From Caulobacterales bacterium (lineage in GTDB: Bacteria > Pseudomonadota > Alphaproteobacteria > Caulobacterales > Parvularculaceae), in assembly GCA_020638525.1 (NCBI GenBank), contig JACKIL010000001.1, positions 372,001-436,000 on the forward strand: a stretch of DNA of 64,000 nucleotides, in the 5' to 3' direction. The notes beneath the pieces are model-generated. The model did no database searches. It was not told the origin of the DNA and worked only from the letters and a program-made list of their open reading frames with translations. Made by a program: the position numbers and the translations under genes. Below are positions 22,812-31,933 of this stretch, in pieces; within the stretch, counting starts at the first letter, position 1; each line of letters begins with the position of its first letter.

Positions 22812-24188
22812 ATGATGCGGCATGGTCTGGTTGCGGCGGTCGCCGCGATTTCGCTTGGGTTTGGGGTGGCGGAAGCGGCGGCTCCCTATCGCGGGGCGCC
22901 CGCAAGTTTCGCCGATCTCGCCGAGCAGCTGACGCCCGCCGTCGTCAACATCTCGACCTCGCAGCGCGCGCCGGGCGTTAAAGCCTCGGGCGAACTCGCG
23001 CCGCTTCAGAAGAAATTCTCCGGCCAGGCGGTTTCGCTCGGTTCGGGCTTCATCATCGATGCGAGCGGCGTCGTCGTCACCAATAACCACGTCATCGACA
23101 ACGCCGACGAGATTTCGGTGACGCTCCATGATGGCAGCGAATACAAAGCGACGATCAAAGGCGTCGACCGCGAAACTGACCTTGCGGTGCTGCAGCTCGA
23201 AGCGACGGGCGTGAAATTCCCCGCCGTCACCTTCGGCGATTCCGGCAAGGCGCGGGTCGGCGACTGGGTGATCGCGGTCGGCAATCCGTTCGGCCTCGGC
23301 GGCACGGTGACGGTCGGCGTCATCTCGGCGCGCAACCGCGACATCGAAGCGGGCAATTTCGACGACTTCATCCAGACCGACGCCGCGATCAACCGCGGCA
23401 ATTCGGGCGGCCCGCTGTTCGACATGAATGGCGGCGTCATCGGCATCAACACGGCGATCTATTCGCAAACCGGCGGTTCGGTCGGCGTCGGCTTCGCGGT
23501 GCCTTCGGACCTTGCGAGCCTCGTCGTCGAACAGCTCATCAAATATGGCGAGACGCGCCGCGGCTGGCTTGGCGTCAGCATTGACGAAGTGAGCCCGCAG
23601 CTCGCCGGGAAGACCGGCATGGAACGTCCGCGCGGCGCCGTCGTTTCGGTCGTGCGCCCGAACAGCCCTGCGCAGGCCGCCGGCATTCAGGCGAACGACA
23701 TCATCGTCGAGTTCAACAAGCGTCCGGTTTCAAGCGTGCGCGAACTGACGCGCGCCGTCGCCGAAACGCCGGTCGGCTCGCTCGCGCCGGTCGTCGTCAT
23801 TCGTGACGGCAAACGCATGACCTTGCAGGTCAAACTCGATCGCCGTGAATCCCGCCTCATCGCTGCCGCCAGCGGCGTCGGTCCGCTTCCGGCGGGCGCG
23901 CTGACGGGCGCCGGCCTGACGCTGCAAAAGCCGACGCGCGAAGTGACGGAAGCGTTCGGCCTTCCCGCTGGCATTGAAGGCGTCGTCGTGACCGCCGTCG
24001 ATCCCGACAGCGCGGCCTCGACCGTTCTCCAGCCGGGCGATGTCATTCTCGAAATCGGCTGGGAGCGCATGACGCGCCCTGAAGCCGCCGTCGAAAAGCT
24101 CGACAAGCTGCGCAATTTGAACAGCGGCCCGGTGCAGATTTATGTGCAGCGCGGGGACTTGCTGTTTTACGAGTCGCTGCGGCCGTAG
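22812..24188 (+). CDS. degP: DegP/Do-like periplasmic serine protease
   Basis: Periplasmic protease-chaperone for misfolded envelope proteins. The 458-residue protein has a signal peptide (MMRHGLVAAVAAISLGFGVAEA), a trypsin-like domain with the full triad (His in TNNHVID, Asp in RETDLAVLQ, Ser in NRGNSGGPLF) and two PDZ domains, the first around VVRPNSPAQAAGIQANDIIVEF, the second around DPDSAASTVLQPGDVILEIG. The ATG at 22812 after GAGGG is chosen since it begins the signal peptide; the frame is open from 22779. Position after hflKC matches the common hflK-hflC-degP layout. Confidence 0.95.
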   Translation: MMRHGLVAAVAAISLGFGVAEAAAPYRGAPASFADLAEQLTPAVVNISTSQRAPGVKASGELAPLQKKFSGQAVSLGSGFIIDASGVVVTNNHVIDNADEISVTLHDGSEYKATIKGVDRETDLAVLQLEATGVKFPAVTFGDSGKARVGDWVIAVGNPFGLGGTVTVGVISARNRDIEAGNFDDFIQTDAAINRGNSGGPLFDMNGGVIGINTAIYSQTGGSVGVGFAVPSDLASLVVEQLIKYGETRRGWLGVSIDEVSPQLAGKTGMERPRGAVVSVVRPNSPAQAAGIQANDIIVEFNKRPVSSVRELTRAVAETPVGSLAPVVVIRDGKRMTLQVKLDRRESRLIAAASGVGPLPAGALTGAGLTLQKPTREVTEAFGLPAGIEGVVVTAVDPDSAASTVLQPGDVILEIGWERMTRPEAAVEKLDKLRNLNSGPVQIYVQRGDLLFYESLRP

Positions 24189-24190
24189 AA

Positions 24191-24254
24191 GGGAATAGGC
24201 AATTGGGAATAGGGAATGGATGTTCTATTCCCGATTCACCATTCCCAATTCCCT
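24191..24254. repeat. Inverted repeat of GGGAATAGGGAAT type
   Basis: Arms 24191-24219 and 24225-24253, rich in GGGAAT / ATTCCC, can fold into a long hairpin between convergent degP and serB. It touches the serB stop codon. It may act as a two-way terminator or messenger-stabilising hairpin, though no T run is present. Confidence 0.75.
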
Positions 24255-25155
24255 ACTGAACAAATTCCGACTGCGGAATGCCCTGCAAATATAGCAGCGC
24301 CGTGAGGTCGCTGTGATTGATCCGCGCATGTGCAGCTGCCGCCACTGCTGGCTTTGCGTGGAAGGCGACGCCGAGACCGGCGCGGCCAAGCATTGAGAGA
24401 TCGTTCGCGCCGTCGCCGATGGCGAGCGTTTCTTCAAGCGGGATTTTCTGTTCGTCCGACATGCGCAAGAGCGCTGCCTCCTTCGCGGCGCGCCCGCGAA
24501 TGGGCATGCCGACTTCGCCGGTGAGAGCGCCTTCATGAACAAGCAGCGTGTTCGCATCGTTGAAGTCGAAGCCGGCGGCGGCCGCGACGCGGTTCGTGAA
24601 ATAGGTGAAGCCGCCGGAGACAAGCGCGGTATAGGCGCCGAATTTCTTCATCGTCTGGACGAGCGTTCGCGCGCCCGGCGTCAGCTTGATGCGCGTCTCG
24701 AACGTCTCGGAAAGAACGCTTTCGGGCAGGCCCTTCAGCATGCCGACGCGTTCTTTCAGAGCGCCTTCGAAATCAAGTTCGCCGCGCATGGCGCGCTCGG
24801 TGATGGCTGAAATCTCCGCGCGCTTGCCGGCGAATTCAGCGAGTTCATCGATGCACTCCTGCTGGATGATCGTCGAATCCATATCGGCGATGAGGAGGCG
24901 CTTCTTCCGGTTCGAAGCGGGCTGCACGATGACGTCGATTGGCGCGCTTGCGAGCGTGGAAGAAACGCGTTCCGCGAGCGCCTTCGGATCTGAAACGGAT
25001 GAGGCGAGGGCGATATCTGCGGCGACGCCGGGCGCCAGGAGGCGCGTTTCAGCCCCCGCGACTTCGGCGCGCAGAAGGTCTACAACCTGCGCGACTTGAG
25101 TTTCGTCGAGAACCGGCTTGGCCGGGTTGCAAATGAGCGTGACAAAACTATCCAT
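24253..25155 (-). CDS. serB: Phosphoserine phosphatase
   Basis: HAD-family enzyme for the last step of serine synthesis, phosphoserine to serine. The 300-residue protein has a regulatory-like N-terminal region (about 1-85), then motif I DMDSTI (nucleophile Asp first), motif II in LVSGGFTYF, the invariant Lys region and motif III IGDGANDLSMLG. Alternative HAD phosphatases lack the IIQQECIDELAEFAG cap sequence seen here. The start codon is only 8 bases from the divergent miaA start, leaving no normal leader for either gene. Confidence 0.95.
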   Translation of the reverse strand: MDSFVTLICNPAKPVLDETQVAQVVDLLRAEVAGAETRLLAPGVAADIALASSVSDPKALAERVSSTLASAPIDVIVQPASNRKKRLLIADMDSTIIQQECIDELAEFAGKRAEISAITERAMRGELDFEGALKERVGMLKGLPESVLSETFETRIKLTPGARTLVQTMKKFGAYTALVSGGFTYFTNRVAAAAGFDFNDANTLLVHEGALTGEVGMPIRGRAAKEAALLRMSDEQKIPLEETLAIGDGANDLSMLGRAGLGVAFHAKPAVAAAAHARINHSDLTALLYLQGIPQSEFVQ

Positions 25156-25163
25156 ATATTCCG

Positions 25164-26075
25164 ATGCCGGATGAACTGACGAAAAGCGTGGTCCTTATTG
25201 CAGGCCCCACCGCAAGCGGCAAGTCGGCGGCGGCGCTTGATCTCGCCGGGAAAATCGGCGGCGAGATCGTCAATGCGGACGCGATGCAGGTCTATCGCGA
25301 TCTCGACATCCTGTCGGCGCGGCCATCGGCCGCCGACATGGCGCGCGCGCCGCATCATCTCTTCGGCCACCTCGATGCGAGCGTCAGGTGCTCGGCCGGC
25401 ATGTGGGCGCGCGAGGCGGCCGATGCAATCCGGGGCGTTCACGGGCGAGGGCGCCCGGCGATCGTCGTCGGCGGGACGGGGCTCTATTTTCGGGCGCTGA
25501 CGGAAGGGCTCTCGCCCATTCCCGATGCGCCTCCCGAAGCGCGCGATGCGGCGCGCGTGCGTCTCGATGAACTCGGTCTCGCCGCTTTTCGGGAAGAAGT
25601 CGTCGCGCGCGATCCGGCGATGGCGCGGCTTTCGCCGAGCGACGCCCAGCGGCTCCTCAGAGCATGGGAAGTCTTCGAGGCGACGGGCGAGCCGCTTTCT
25701 CATTTCCAGAATGCGCCGCGCACGCCCCTCATTGAAGACGTCGCCGCCCGCGTCGTCATCGAGCCGGAGAGGGAAGCGCTATATGCGGCGTGCGATGCGC
25801 GTTTCAACCTGATGCTCGAACGCGGCGGTCTTGAAGAAGCGCGCCGGCTTCTCGCGCGCGGGCTCGACCCCGAGCTTCCTGCAATGAAAGCGCTCGGCGC
25901 CGCTGAACTGATGGCGCATCTGCGGGGCGAACTCAGTCTCGAAGAGGCGAGTGAATTAGCGCGCAAGAACACGCGTCACTTTGCAAAACGACAGCTCACC
26001 TGGTTTCGAAATCAGGCGGCGGACTGGCCGCGCGCCAGCGACGCCGCGTCCGCGCTGGATGTCGTGTTAACGTAG
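25164..26075 (+). CDS. miaA: tRNA dimethylallyltransferase
   Basis: Adds the isopentenyl group to adenosine-37 of tRNAs that read codons starting with U. The 303-residue protein shows the P-loop GPTASGKSAA, the NADAMQVYRDLDILSARP block, GGTGLYFRAL, and the C-terminal KNTRHFAKRQLTWFRNQ, all MiaA signatures. The start at ATG 25164 has no visible ribosome-binding site and lies 8 bases from the serB start. A good terminator follows right after the stop. Confidence 0.95.
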   Translation: MPDELTKSVVLIAGPTASGKSAAALDLAGKIGGEIVNADAMQVYRDLDILSARPSAADMARAPHHLFGHLDASVRCSAGMWAREAADAIRGVHGRGRPAIVVGGTGLYFRALTEGLSPIPDAPPEARDAARVRLDELGLAAFREEVVARDPAMARLSPSDAQRLLRAWEVFEATGEPLSHFQNAPRTPLIEDVAARVVIEPEREALYAACDARFNLMLERGGLEEARRLLARGLDPELPAMKALGAAELMAHLRGELSLEEASELARKNTRHFAKRQLTWFRNQAADWPRASDAASALDVVLT

Positions 26076-26081
26076 TAAAGC

Positions 26082-26102
26082 GCCCTGTTTTTAGGGCTTT
26101 TT
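26082..26102 (+). terminator. Intrinsic terminator after miaA
   Basis: GCCC / GGGC stem with a T-rich loop (TGTTTTTA) followed by five T, starting 6 bases after the miaA stop codon. Confidence 0.75.
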
Positions 26103-26284
26103 GCTACGATCGACAGAAGCGGTCATTGCATTCAGGCCTGCCGGCCGTTATTCAATAACGCGGACCGCGCGGGGGCGATGAAACGGTTCCAACAGGGTGG
26201 GAGTAGTGACGCGGCTTGAGGGGGCTCGCGTCAGCGTCGGCCGCTTTGCGGCGCGTCGGCGCGCGGTGTTGATTGGGGCCGTGA

Positions 26285-27082
26285 ATGTTCGCTTTCGTGC
26301 GCCAGGCGGCGCGCTTTCTGAACAATATGGACGCGCGAGCGATGACGTCGCTGGCCGTCTCGATCATCCTGCTCATCTTCGTCATTCTGATGTTCGTCTA
26401 CGGGCAGGGCTGGCTCAATGTCGACGATGTGAGCCTCGAGAATGGCAGCAAGCTCACGGAGCTGATGTCGAAGGCGGCGAACCATCCGTGGGCGCTCCTT
26501 GGCGTCATCTCGGTTTACTCGCTCCTCGCGCTCACCGGCTTTCCGCAGATCCTCCTTTTCGCTGCGACGGTCCTGACCTTCGGTCCCCAGACGGGCGCCC
26601 TCTATTCCTGGATCGCGACCATGGCGAGCGCGACCCTGACTTTCTTCTTCGGCCATATGCTGGGCGGGCGCTGGGTGCGCCGGTTCGGTGGCGAGCGGGT
26701 GAACGCCTCCATCGATTTCCTGTCGCGCCACGGCATTGTCGCCAGCGGTCTCGTCCGGCTCGTTCCCTCCGCGCCCTTCATCATCGTCAATGCGGCGGCG
26801 GGCGCGGCGCATATCCCGCTCTGGAAGTTCTGGGTCGGCACGGGCGTCGGCATCACGCCGAAAATCATCCTCGTTGCGGTGATTGGCGCCTTTTCGCCGG
26901 ATCAGGCCGTTCTAAAACAAGGGGTTAGCGGCCTTGTCGACTTCTTTACGAGCCGCGACCCGAAAGACCTCGCCATCATGGCGCTGATCATCCCGGCCTG
27001 GCTCGGCCTCCTTCTCGCCACGCGCTGGATCTATCTCCGGATGCGGCGGCGCGACGCCCGGGAGGGCGAAGAAAATTCGTGA
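26285..27082 (+). CDS. VTT-domain (TVP38/TMEM64, DedA-like) membrane protein
   Basis: A 265-residue multi-pass membrane protein of the VTT superfamily, members of which are linked to lipid scrambling and membrane homeostasis. Characteristic are the GFPQILLFAATVLTFGPQTG re-entrant-like segment, FFFGHMLGGRWVRRFGG, and LVRLVPSAPFIIVNAAAGAA followed by FWVGTGVGITPKI. About six hydrophobic segments are visible and the tail is basic. It stands alone between miaA and mreB; substrate and role are unassigned. Confidence 0.85.
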   Translation: MFAFVRQAARFLNNMDARAMTSLAVSIILLIFVILMFVYGQGWLNVDDVSLENGSKLTELMSKAANHPWALLGVISVYSLLALTGFPQILLFAATVLTFGPQTGALYSWIATMASATLTFFFGHMLGGRWVRRFGGERVNASIDFLSRHGIVASGLVRLVPSAPFIIVNAAAGAAHIPLWKFWVGTGVGITPKIILVAVIGAFSPDQAVLKQGVSGLVDFFTSRDPKDLAIMALIIPAWLGLLLATRWIYLRMRRRDAREGEENS

Positions 27083-27161
27083 GGCCCCCTCATTCCGGGA
27101 AGCAAGAATCTTCCTATCTTTTTGAGGGTTAGTGCGGTTTCCCGGAGAATGCCGGCTTTTG

Positions 27162-27191
27162 TTGACGATTTCGGAACCCATTAAGGTTAAA
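27162..27191 (+). promoter_or_regulatory. Candidate mreB promoter
   Basis: TTGACG at 27162-27167 with GTTAAA about 18 bases downstream, 40 bases ahead of the mreB ATG. A neighbouring CCGGTAAAAACTCCGG hairpin falls in the leader. Sequence match only. Confidence 0.35.
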
Positions 27192-27230
27192 TCAAACGCC
27201 GGTAAAAACTCCGGCGAATAGGATTACTCC

Positions 27231-28271
27231 ATGCTCTCCACACTGTTCGGCATGCTTTCAGCGGACATGGCGATCGACCTCGGTACGGCGAACACGCTCG
27301 TCTACGTCAAGGGCCGCGGGATCGTCCTCAACGAGCCTTCGGTCGTCGCGATCGAAACGCGCCAGGGCCGTAAAATCGTCCGCGCGGTGGGCAATGAAGC
27401 CAAGGAGATGCTGGGCCGCACGCCGGGCGAGATCGAAGCGATCCGCCCGATGCGCGACGGCGTCATCGCCGACTTCGAAGTCGCCGAGGCGATGATCAAG
27501 CACTTCATCCGCAAGGTTCACAATCGCCGCTCCTTCGCGAGCCCTCGCATCGTCGTCTGCGTTCCTTCGGGCGCGACGGCGGTTGAACGCCGCGCCATTC
27601 AGGAATCGGCTCTGTCGGCCGGCGCGCGCAAAGTCGAACTCATCGAAGAGCCCATGGCCGCCGCGATCGGCGCCGGGCTCCCGGTCACCCAGCCCACGGG
27701 CTCCATGGTCGTCGATATCGGCGGCGGCACGACGGAAGTCGCCGTGCTCTCGCTCGGCGGCATCGTTTATTCGCGCTCGGTGCGCGTCGGCGGCGACAAG
27801 ATGGACGACGCCGTCATCGCCTATATCCGCCGCATGTATAACCTTCTGATCGGCGAGGCCTCGGCCGAGCGCATCAAGAAGGAAGTGGGCTCGGCGATGA
27901 TCCCGACGGAAGGCTCAGGGATAACCATCCAGATCAAGGGCCGCGACCTGATGCACGGCGTGCCGAAGGAAGTTCGCATCGGCGAGGCGCAAGTCGCTGA
28001 AGCGCTTGCCGAACCTGTCAGCCAGATCATCGAAGCGGTGAAGGTCGCGCTCGAAGCGACGCCGCCGGAACTCGCGGCCGACATCGTCGACACCGGCATC
28101 ATGCTGACCGGCGGCGGCGCTCTGCTGCGCAATCTCGATCAGGTGTTGCGCGATGAGACAGGTCTGCCTGTCTCAGTTGCGGACGATCCGCTTTCCTGCG
28201 TGGCGCTTGGCACGGGCGCGGCGCTTGAGAACACCAAGGCGATGCGCGGCGTGCTCTCCTCCGCGATCTAG
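27231..28271 (+). CDS. mreB: Rod-shape determining protein MreB
   Basis: Bacterial actin that forms membrane-bound filaments directing lateral wall growth. At 346 residues it is full length. Actin-fold nucleotide motifs are intact: DLGTANTLVYVKGRGIV (phosphate 1), VVDIGGGTTEVAVLSLGG (phosphate 2) and LTGGGALLRNLDQVL (adenosine). It heads a five-gene elongasome operon, mreB-mreC-mreD-mrdA-rodA. The cell is therefore expected to be rod-shaped or to elongate at some stage. Confidence 0.98.
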   Translation: MLSTLFGMLSADMAIDLGTANTLVYVKGRGIVLNEPSVVAIETRQGRKIVRAVGNEAKEMLGRTPGEIEAIRPMRDGVIADFEVAEAMIKHFIRKVHNRRSFASPRIVVCVPSGATAVERRAIQESALSAGARKVELIEEPMAAAIGAGLPVTQPTGSMVVDIGGGTTEVAVLSLGGIVYSRSVRVGGDKMDDAVIAYIRRMYNLLIGEASAERIKKEVGSAMIPTEGSGITIQIKGRDLMHGVPKEVRIGEAQVAEALAEPVSQIIEAVKVALEATPPELAADIVDTGIMLTGGGALLRNLDQVLRDETGLPVSVADDPLSCVALGTGAALENTKAMRGVLSSAI

Positions 28272-28425
28272 CGCGCGGGCCGAGCAAGTCTCTGGACCAG
28301 CCTCGCAAAGCGGTGGATCAAGAACCCGGTCAAAGGTAAGTTTTGATCGCGCGTTCCGTGACTAAATGAGCGCTTGGGGCGCGCATTCAGGAGCGCGCAA
28401 TTCAGACCAGGCGATCGGGCGTAAC

Positions 28426-29469
28426 ATGGAAGTTTTGGGGCAGGATCGGCGGGAAGGACTGGGACGCAGGGCGGATTCGCGCGTCACATTGCTGACGCTG
28501 TTCTTCGTTTCCGTGCTGCTGCTTCTCTCAAGCCTCTATTCGGCCGAAGCATCGGTTTTTCGCAAGGCGCGTGAGACGGTCGTCGATGCGGCCGCGCCTG
28601 CGCTTGCGCTATTCGCCGGGCCGATCAACGCCGTGCAAGGCGCAGTCGGCGATATTCGCGACTACTTCAACGTGCTGAAGCAGAACGAAGCGCTGCGTCA
28701 GGAAAACGCCGAGCTTCGCCAGTGGATGAATGAAGCGCTCGCCCTTCGCGAGACGGTCGCTTCCTACGAAATGCTCCACGCCTATTACGCGCCGCCGGCC
28801 GTCCGCCCGATCAACGCCATCGTCATTGGCGAGTCGAACGACGCGTTCTCGCATTCCATGCTGGTCAATGTCGGCTCGGATGAGGGCGTCTCGCACGGAC
28901 AGGCCGTGATCGATCCTTCGGGGCTTGTCGGGCGCATCGTCGATGTCGGCAAGGCCGCCTCGCGCATCCTTCTCCTGACTGACGTGCAAAGCCGCGTGCC
29001 GGTCTATATCGAAGGCGCCGACGTCGAGGGTCTGCTAGTCGGGCGCACCAAGGCGCGCCCCGCCGTCACGTTCACGAAAAGCTCCGAGCCCGTCATTTTC
29101 GAACCCGGCCAGCGCGTTTTGACCTCGGGGGCGGGGGGCGTCCTCCCGCGAGGCCTTCCGGTCGGCGTCGTCGCCGAGGACCGCAAGGGCGAGGCGATTG
29201 TCGAGCTCTATGCGAACTACGCACGCACGCGCCTTGTCCGGGTGCTGAATTACAAATTCCCGACGGTCGAACCGGATGAAGTCGCGACGCCTTCGGATGG
29301 CGCAGCGCAGCCCGAGGCGTCTTCTTCGAGCGCTTCTGCGTCGAACGAGGAGACGCGCACCGTGCAGCCGACGCCGCAGGCCGTGACGCCGGTGACGCCG
29401 GCTTCGGCCGCAGCGCCGCGCCCGGTCCGCACCGAAGAAGAGGCGTTGCCTGAAGAAGTTGAAGACTAG
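28426..29469 (+). CDS. mreC: Rod-shape determining protein MreC
   Basis: Periplasmic scaffold of the elongasome, linking MreB and MreD to PBP2. One N-terminal transmembrane helix (TLLTLFFVSVLLLLSSLYSA) is followed by a coiled-coil segment rich in Glu/Arg and then the MreC beta domain (GESNDAFSHSMLVNVGSDEGV, GLVGRIVDVGKAASRILLLTD). A Pro/Ser/Glu-rich tail of about 70 residues extends beyond the usual domain. The ATG at 28426 places the helix about 20 residues from the end; an in-frame ATG at 28366 would add 20 residues, and neither has a strong ribosome-binding site. Confidence 0.94.
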   Translation: MEVLGQDRREGLGRRADSRVTLLTLFFVSVLLLLSSLYSAEASVFRKARETVVDAAAPALALFAGPINAVQGAVGDIRDYFNVLKQNEALRQENAELRQWMNEALALRETVASYEMLHAYYAPPAVRPINAIVIGESNDAFSHSMLVNVGSDEGVSHGQAVIDPSGLVGRIVDVGKAASRILLLTDVQSRVPVYIEGADVEGLLVGRTKARPAVTFTKSSEPVIFEPGQRVLTSGAGGVLPRGLPVGVVAEDRKGEAIVELYANYARTRLVRVLNYKFPTVEPDEVATPSDGAAQPEASSSSASASNEETRTVQPTPQAVTPVTPASAAAPRPVRTEEEALPEEVED

Positions 29470-29489
29470 CGCGGATTGACACCAGGCTT

Positions 29490-30002
29490 ATGAGCAGACG
29501 CGCAGACAGCATGTCGAGACTGATGAAGGCGGCGACGCCGACCCTTCTCGGCGTCGTCGGCGTTCTTCTTCTCGCGCTTCCCTTGCGCCTCGGCGCGGGC
29601 GTCGTTCCGACGCCGCTGCTGCCGCTCATCATCGTCTTTTTCTGGAGCGTCTACGGGCCGAGCTATCTTCCGGCCGGCAGCGTTTTCCTCATCGGCCTCC
29701 TGCAGGACATGCTGACGGGCGGCCCGCTCGGGCTCTGGCCCGCCGTTTACCTTGTGACGCAATATATCGTCATCTCGCAGCGTTCCTACTTTCTGGGGCG
29801 CGAGCAGAAAGTCGTGTGGATCGGATTCGCCTTTGCTGCGACGGGCGCTGCGCTTATATTGTGGCTCGTGATGAGTTTGATGTCTGGCGTACTTCTGCCC
29901 GTTGGCGCTCTTCTCGCCCAGATGGCGACGACCGTCCTGACCTATCCGCTGTTCAACTTCGGCTTTGCGCATCTGCAACGCCGTGTGATCGTGGAGGCGT
30001 GA
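29490..30002 (+). CDS. mreD: Rod-shape determining protein MreD
   Basis: Small integral membrane partner of MreC. The 170 residues form about five hydrophobic segments, including PLLPLIIVFFWSVYGPSYLP and LIGLLQDMLTGGPLGLWPAVYLV, the latter carrying the conserved L-x-D-x-L-x-G-x-P-L-G pattern of MreD. It lies 20 bases after mreC and its stop is one base from the mrdA ATG. Confidence 0.93.
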   Translation: MSRRADSMSRLMKAATPTLLGVVGVLLLALPLRLGAGVVPTPLLPLIIVFFWSVYGPSYLPAGSVFLIGLLQDMLTGGPLGLWPAVYLVTQYIVISQRSYFLGREQKVVWIGFAFAATGAALILWLVMSLMSGVLLPVGALLAQMATTVLTYPLFNFGFAHLQRRVIVEA

Positions 30003-30003
30003 G

Positions 30004-31929
30004 ATGGCGCGGATAAACTCTCACGATCCCGAACGCCTCGAAATTCTGAGCCGGCGCGCTTTCCTCTTCGGCTCCGCGACGACCGCCGCCTTCGCCGGCA
30101 TTGTCGGGCGCCTTTACCAGCTGCAGATCGCCGATCACGACAAGTACGTGAAGCTGGCGATGGACAACCAGTTCAACACGCGCATCCTGACGCCGCTGCG
30201 GGGCGAGATCCTCGACCGCTTCGGCAATGTGCTCGCCTCGAACCGGAAGAATTTCCGCGTGCTGCTGATGCCGGATCAGACGCGCGACGTTGAAGGCGCG
30301 CTCGACAAGCTTGCACATGTTATCGAGCTCTCGCCCGAAAAGCGCGACAGGCTCCTCCGCCAGATCAAACGCGGCGGCCGCTTCACGCCGGTCGAGGTTC
30401 AGGCGAATTTGAGCTGGGACGAATTCGCCAAGCTCAATTACGAACTGCCGGAACTGCCGGGCGCGATGCCAGATGTCGGCGAGACGCGCGACTATCCGCT
30501 GGGGTCTGCGGCCGCGTTCGTCATCGGCTATGTCGGCGCCGTCACGGAAGAAGATTTGAAATCGCAGGAAACGGAAGCGGACCGCGTCCTGCTTCGCCAG
30601 CCGGGATTCAAAGTCGGCCGCGACGGGCTTGAGCGCACCTATGACAAGGAGCTGCGCGGCGAGTCCGGCAAGATGGACGTCAAGGTCAACGCCTATGGCC
30701 GCGTCATCGAGGAAGTGGCGGACCGCGCGACGCCGCCCACGCAGGGCCAGACGCTCGTGCTCACCATCGACGCCGACCTGCAACAGGTCGCGATGCGCGA
30801 ACTCGAAGGCGAGAGCGGCGCGGCCGTCGTGCTCGACGTTCACACGGGCGATGTGCTCGTGCTCGCTTCAACGCCGGCTTTCGATCCGAACGATTTCAAT
30901 GTCGGCATCAATCCCGACCTGTGGCGCGAACTCAATTCCGATCCGCGCCACCCGCTTCTGAACAAGCCGCTTGGCGGCGTCTATCCGCCGGGTTCGACCT
31001 TCAAGACGATCAGCTCGATCGCGGCGCAGATCGCCGGCGTCAAAACCTCGTTCTCGGTCAGCTGCAGCGGCAAGATGTGGTACGGCAACCGCTACTTCCA
31101 TTGCTGGAAGCGCGGCGGCCATGGCGGCGGCATCAACATGCGCAACGCTATCAAGCATTCCTGCGACACCTATTTCTATACGGTCGCAAAAGACCTCGAG
31201 ATCGACATCATCGCCGATGTCGCCAAGAAGCTCGGCCTCGGCCAGACTTTCGAACTCGGCATTCCCGGCCAGAAGCGCGGCGTCGTACCGAGCCGCGAGT
31301 GGAAGCGCGCCTATTTCGCCGGCTCGCCTCAGAACCAGCCGTGGTTCCAGGGCGAAACGCTCTCCGTCATCATCGGTCAGGGTTATGTCACCGCGACGCC
31401 GCTTCAGCTCGCCGTGATGGCGGCGCGGATCGCGACCGGCAAGGAAGTTCGCCCACGGATCGTCCGGATGCGCGGCGCGCTCGACCTGCCGCCGCAGCCT
31501 TTCGGCAATCTCGATATCGATCAGAGCTATTTCGACGTTGTGCGCGCCGGCATGTCGGGCGTCGTCAACGAACCGGGCGGGACGGCGTTTCCTTACAGGC
31601 CGACCGGCGTCGAATGGGCGATGGGCGGCAAATCCGGTTCGAGCCAGGTTTACCAGATCTCGGCGGAAGACCGCGCGCGCGGCCTCACCAAGCAGGAAGA
31701 ACTCCCTTGGGAGCGGCGCGACCACGCGCTCTTCGTCAGCTTCGCGCCCTTCGACAATCCGCGTTACGCCTGCGCCGTCATCGTCGAACACGGCATTGGC
31801 GGCTCGCGCATGGCGGGCGGCAAAACCTCCGCCATCATGAAGGCGGTGATGGAGAAGGACCCGGCGACACGCCCGGCCTTCGATCCGCGCTCGCTCGCGC
31901 AGGTCAATCCGCAGCGTCAGGAAGGGTAG
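30004..31929 (+). CDS. mrdA: Penicillin-binding protein 2 (elongation transpeptidase)
   Basis: Class B PBP that crosslinks peptidoglycan during elongation, paired with RodA. The 641-residue protein has an N-terminal membrane anchor (AFLFGSATTAAFAGIVGRLYQLQ), the PBP dimerisation region, and a transpeptidase domain with all three active-site motifs: SxxK in PGSTFKT, SxD in SCDTYFY, and KSG in GGKSGSSQV. The start is one base after mreD, and rodA starts 4 bases after its stop. Confidence 0.97.
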   Translation: MARINSHDPERLEILSRRAFLFGSATTAAFAGIVGRLYQLQIADHDKYVKLAMDNQFNTRILTPLRGEILDRFGNVLASNRKNFRVLLMPDQTRDVEGALDKLAHVIELSPEKRDRLLRQIKRGGRFTPVEVQANLSWDEFAKLNYELPELPGAMPDVGETRDYPLGSAAAFVIGYVGAVTEEDLKSQETEADRVLLRQPGFKVGRDGLERTYDKELRGESGKMDVKVNAYGRVIEEVADRATPPTQGQTLVLTIDADLQQVAMRELEGESGAAVVLDVHTGDVLVLASTPAFDPNDFNVGINPDLWRELNSDPRHPLLNKPLGGVYPPGSTFKTISSIAAQIAGVKTSFSVSCSGKMWYGNRYFHCWKRGGHGGGINMRNAIKHSCDTYFYTVAKDLEIDIIADVAKKLGLGQTFELGIPGQKRGVVPSREWKRAYFAGSPQNQPWFQGETLSVIIGQGYVTATPLQLAVMAARIATGKEVRPRIVRMRGALDLPPQPFGNLDIDQSYFDVVRAGMSGVVNEPGGTAFPYRPTGVEWAMGGKSGSSQVYQISAEDRARGLTKQEELPWERRDHALFVSFAPFDNPRYACAVIVEHGIGGSRMAGGKTSAIMKAVMEKDPATRPAFDPRSLAQVNPQRQEG

Positions 31930-31933
31930 GGCG

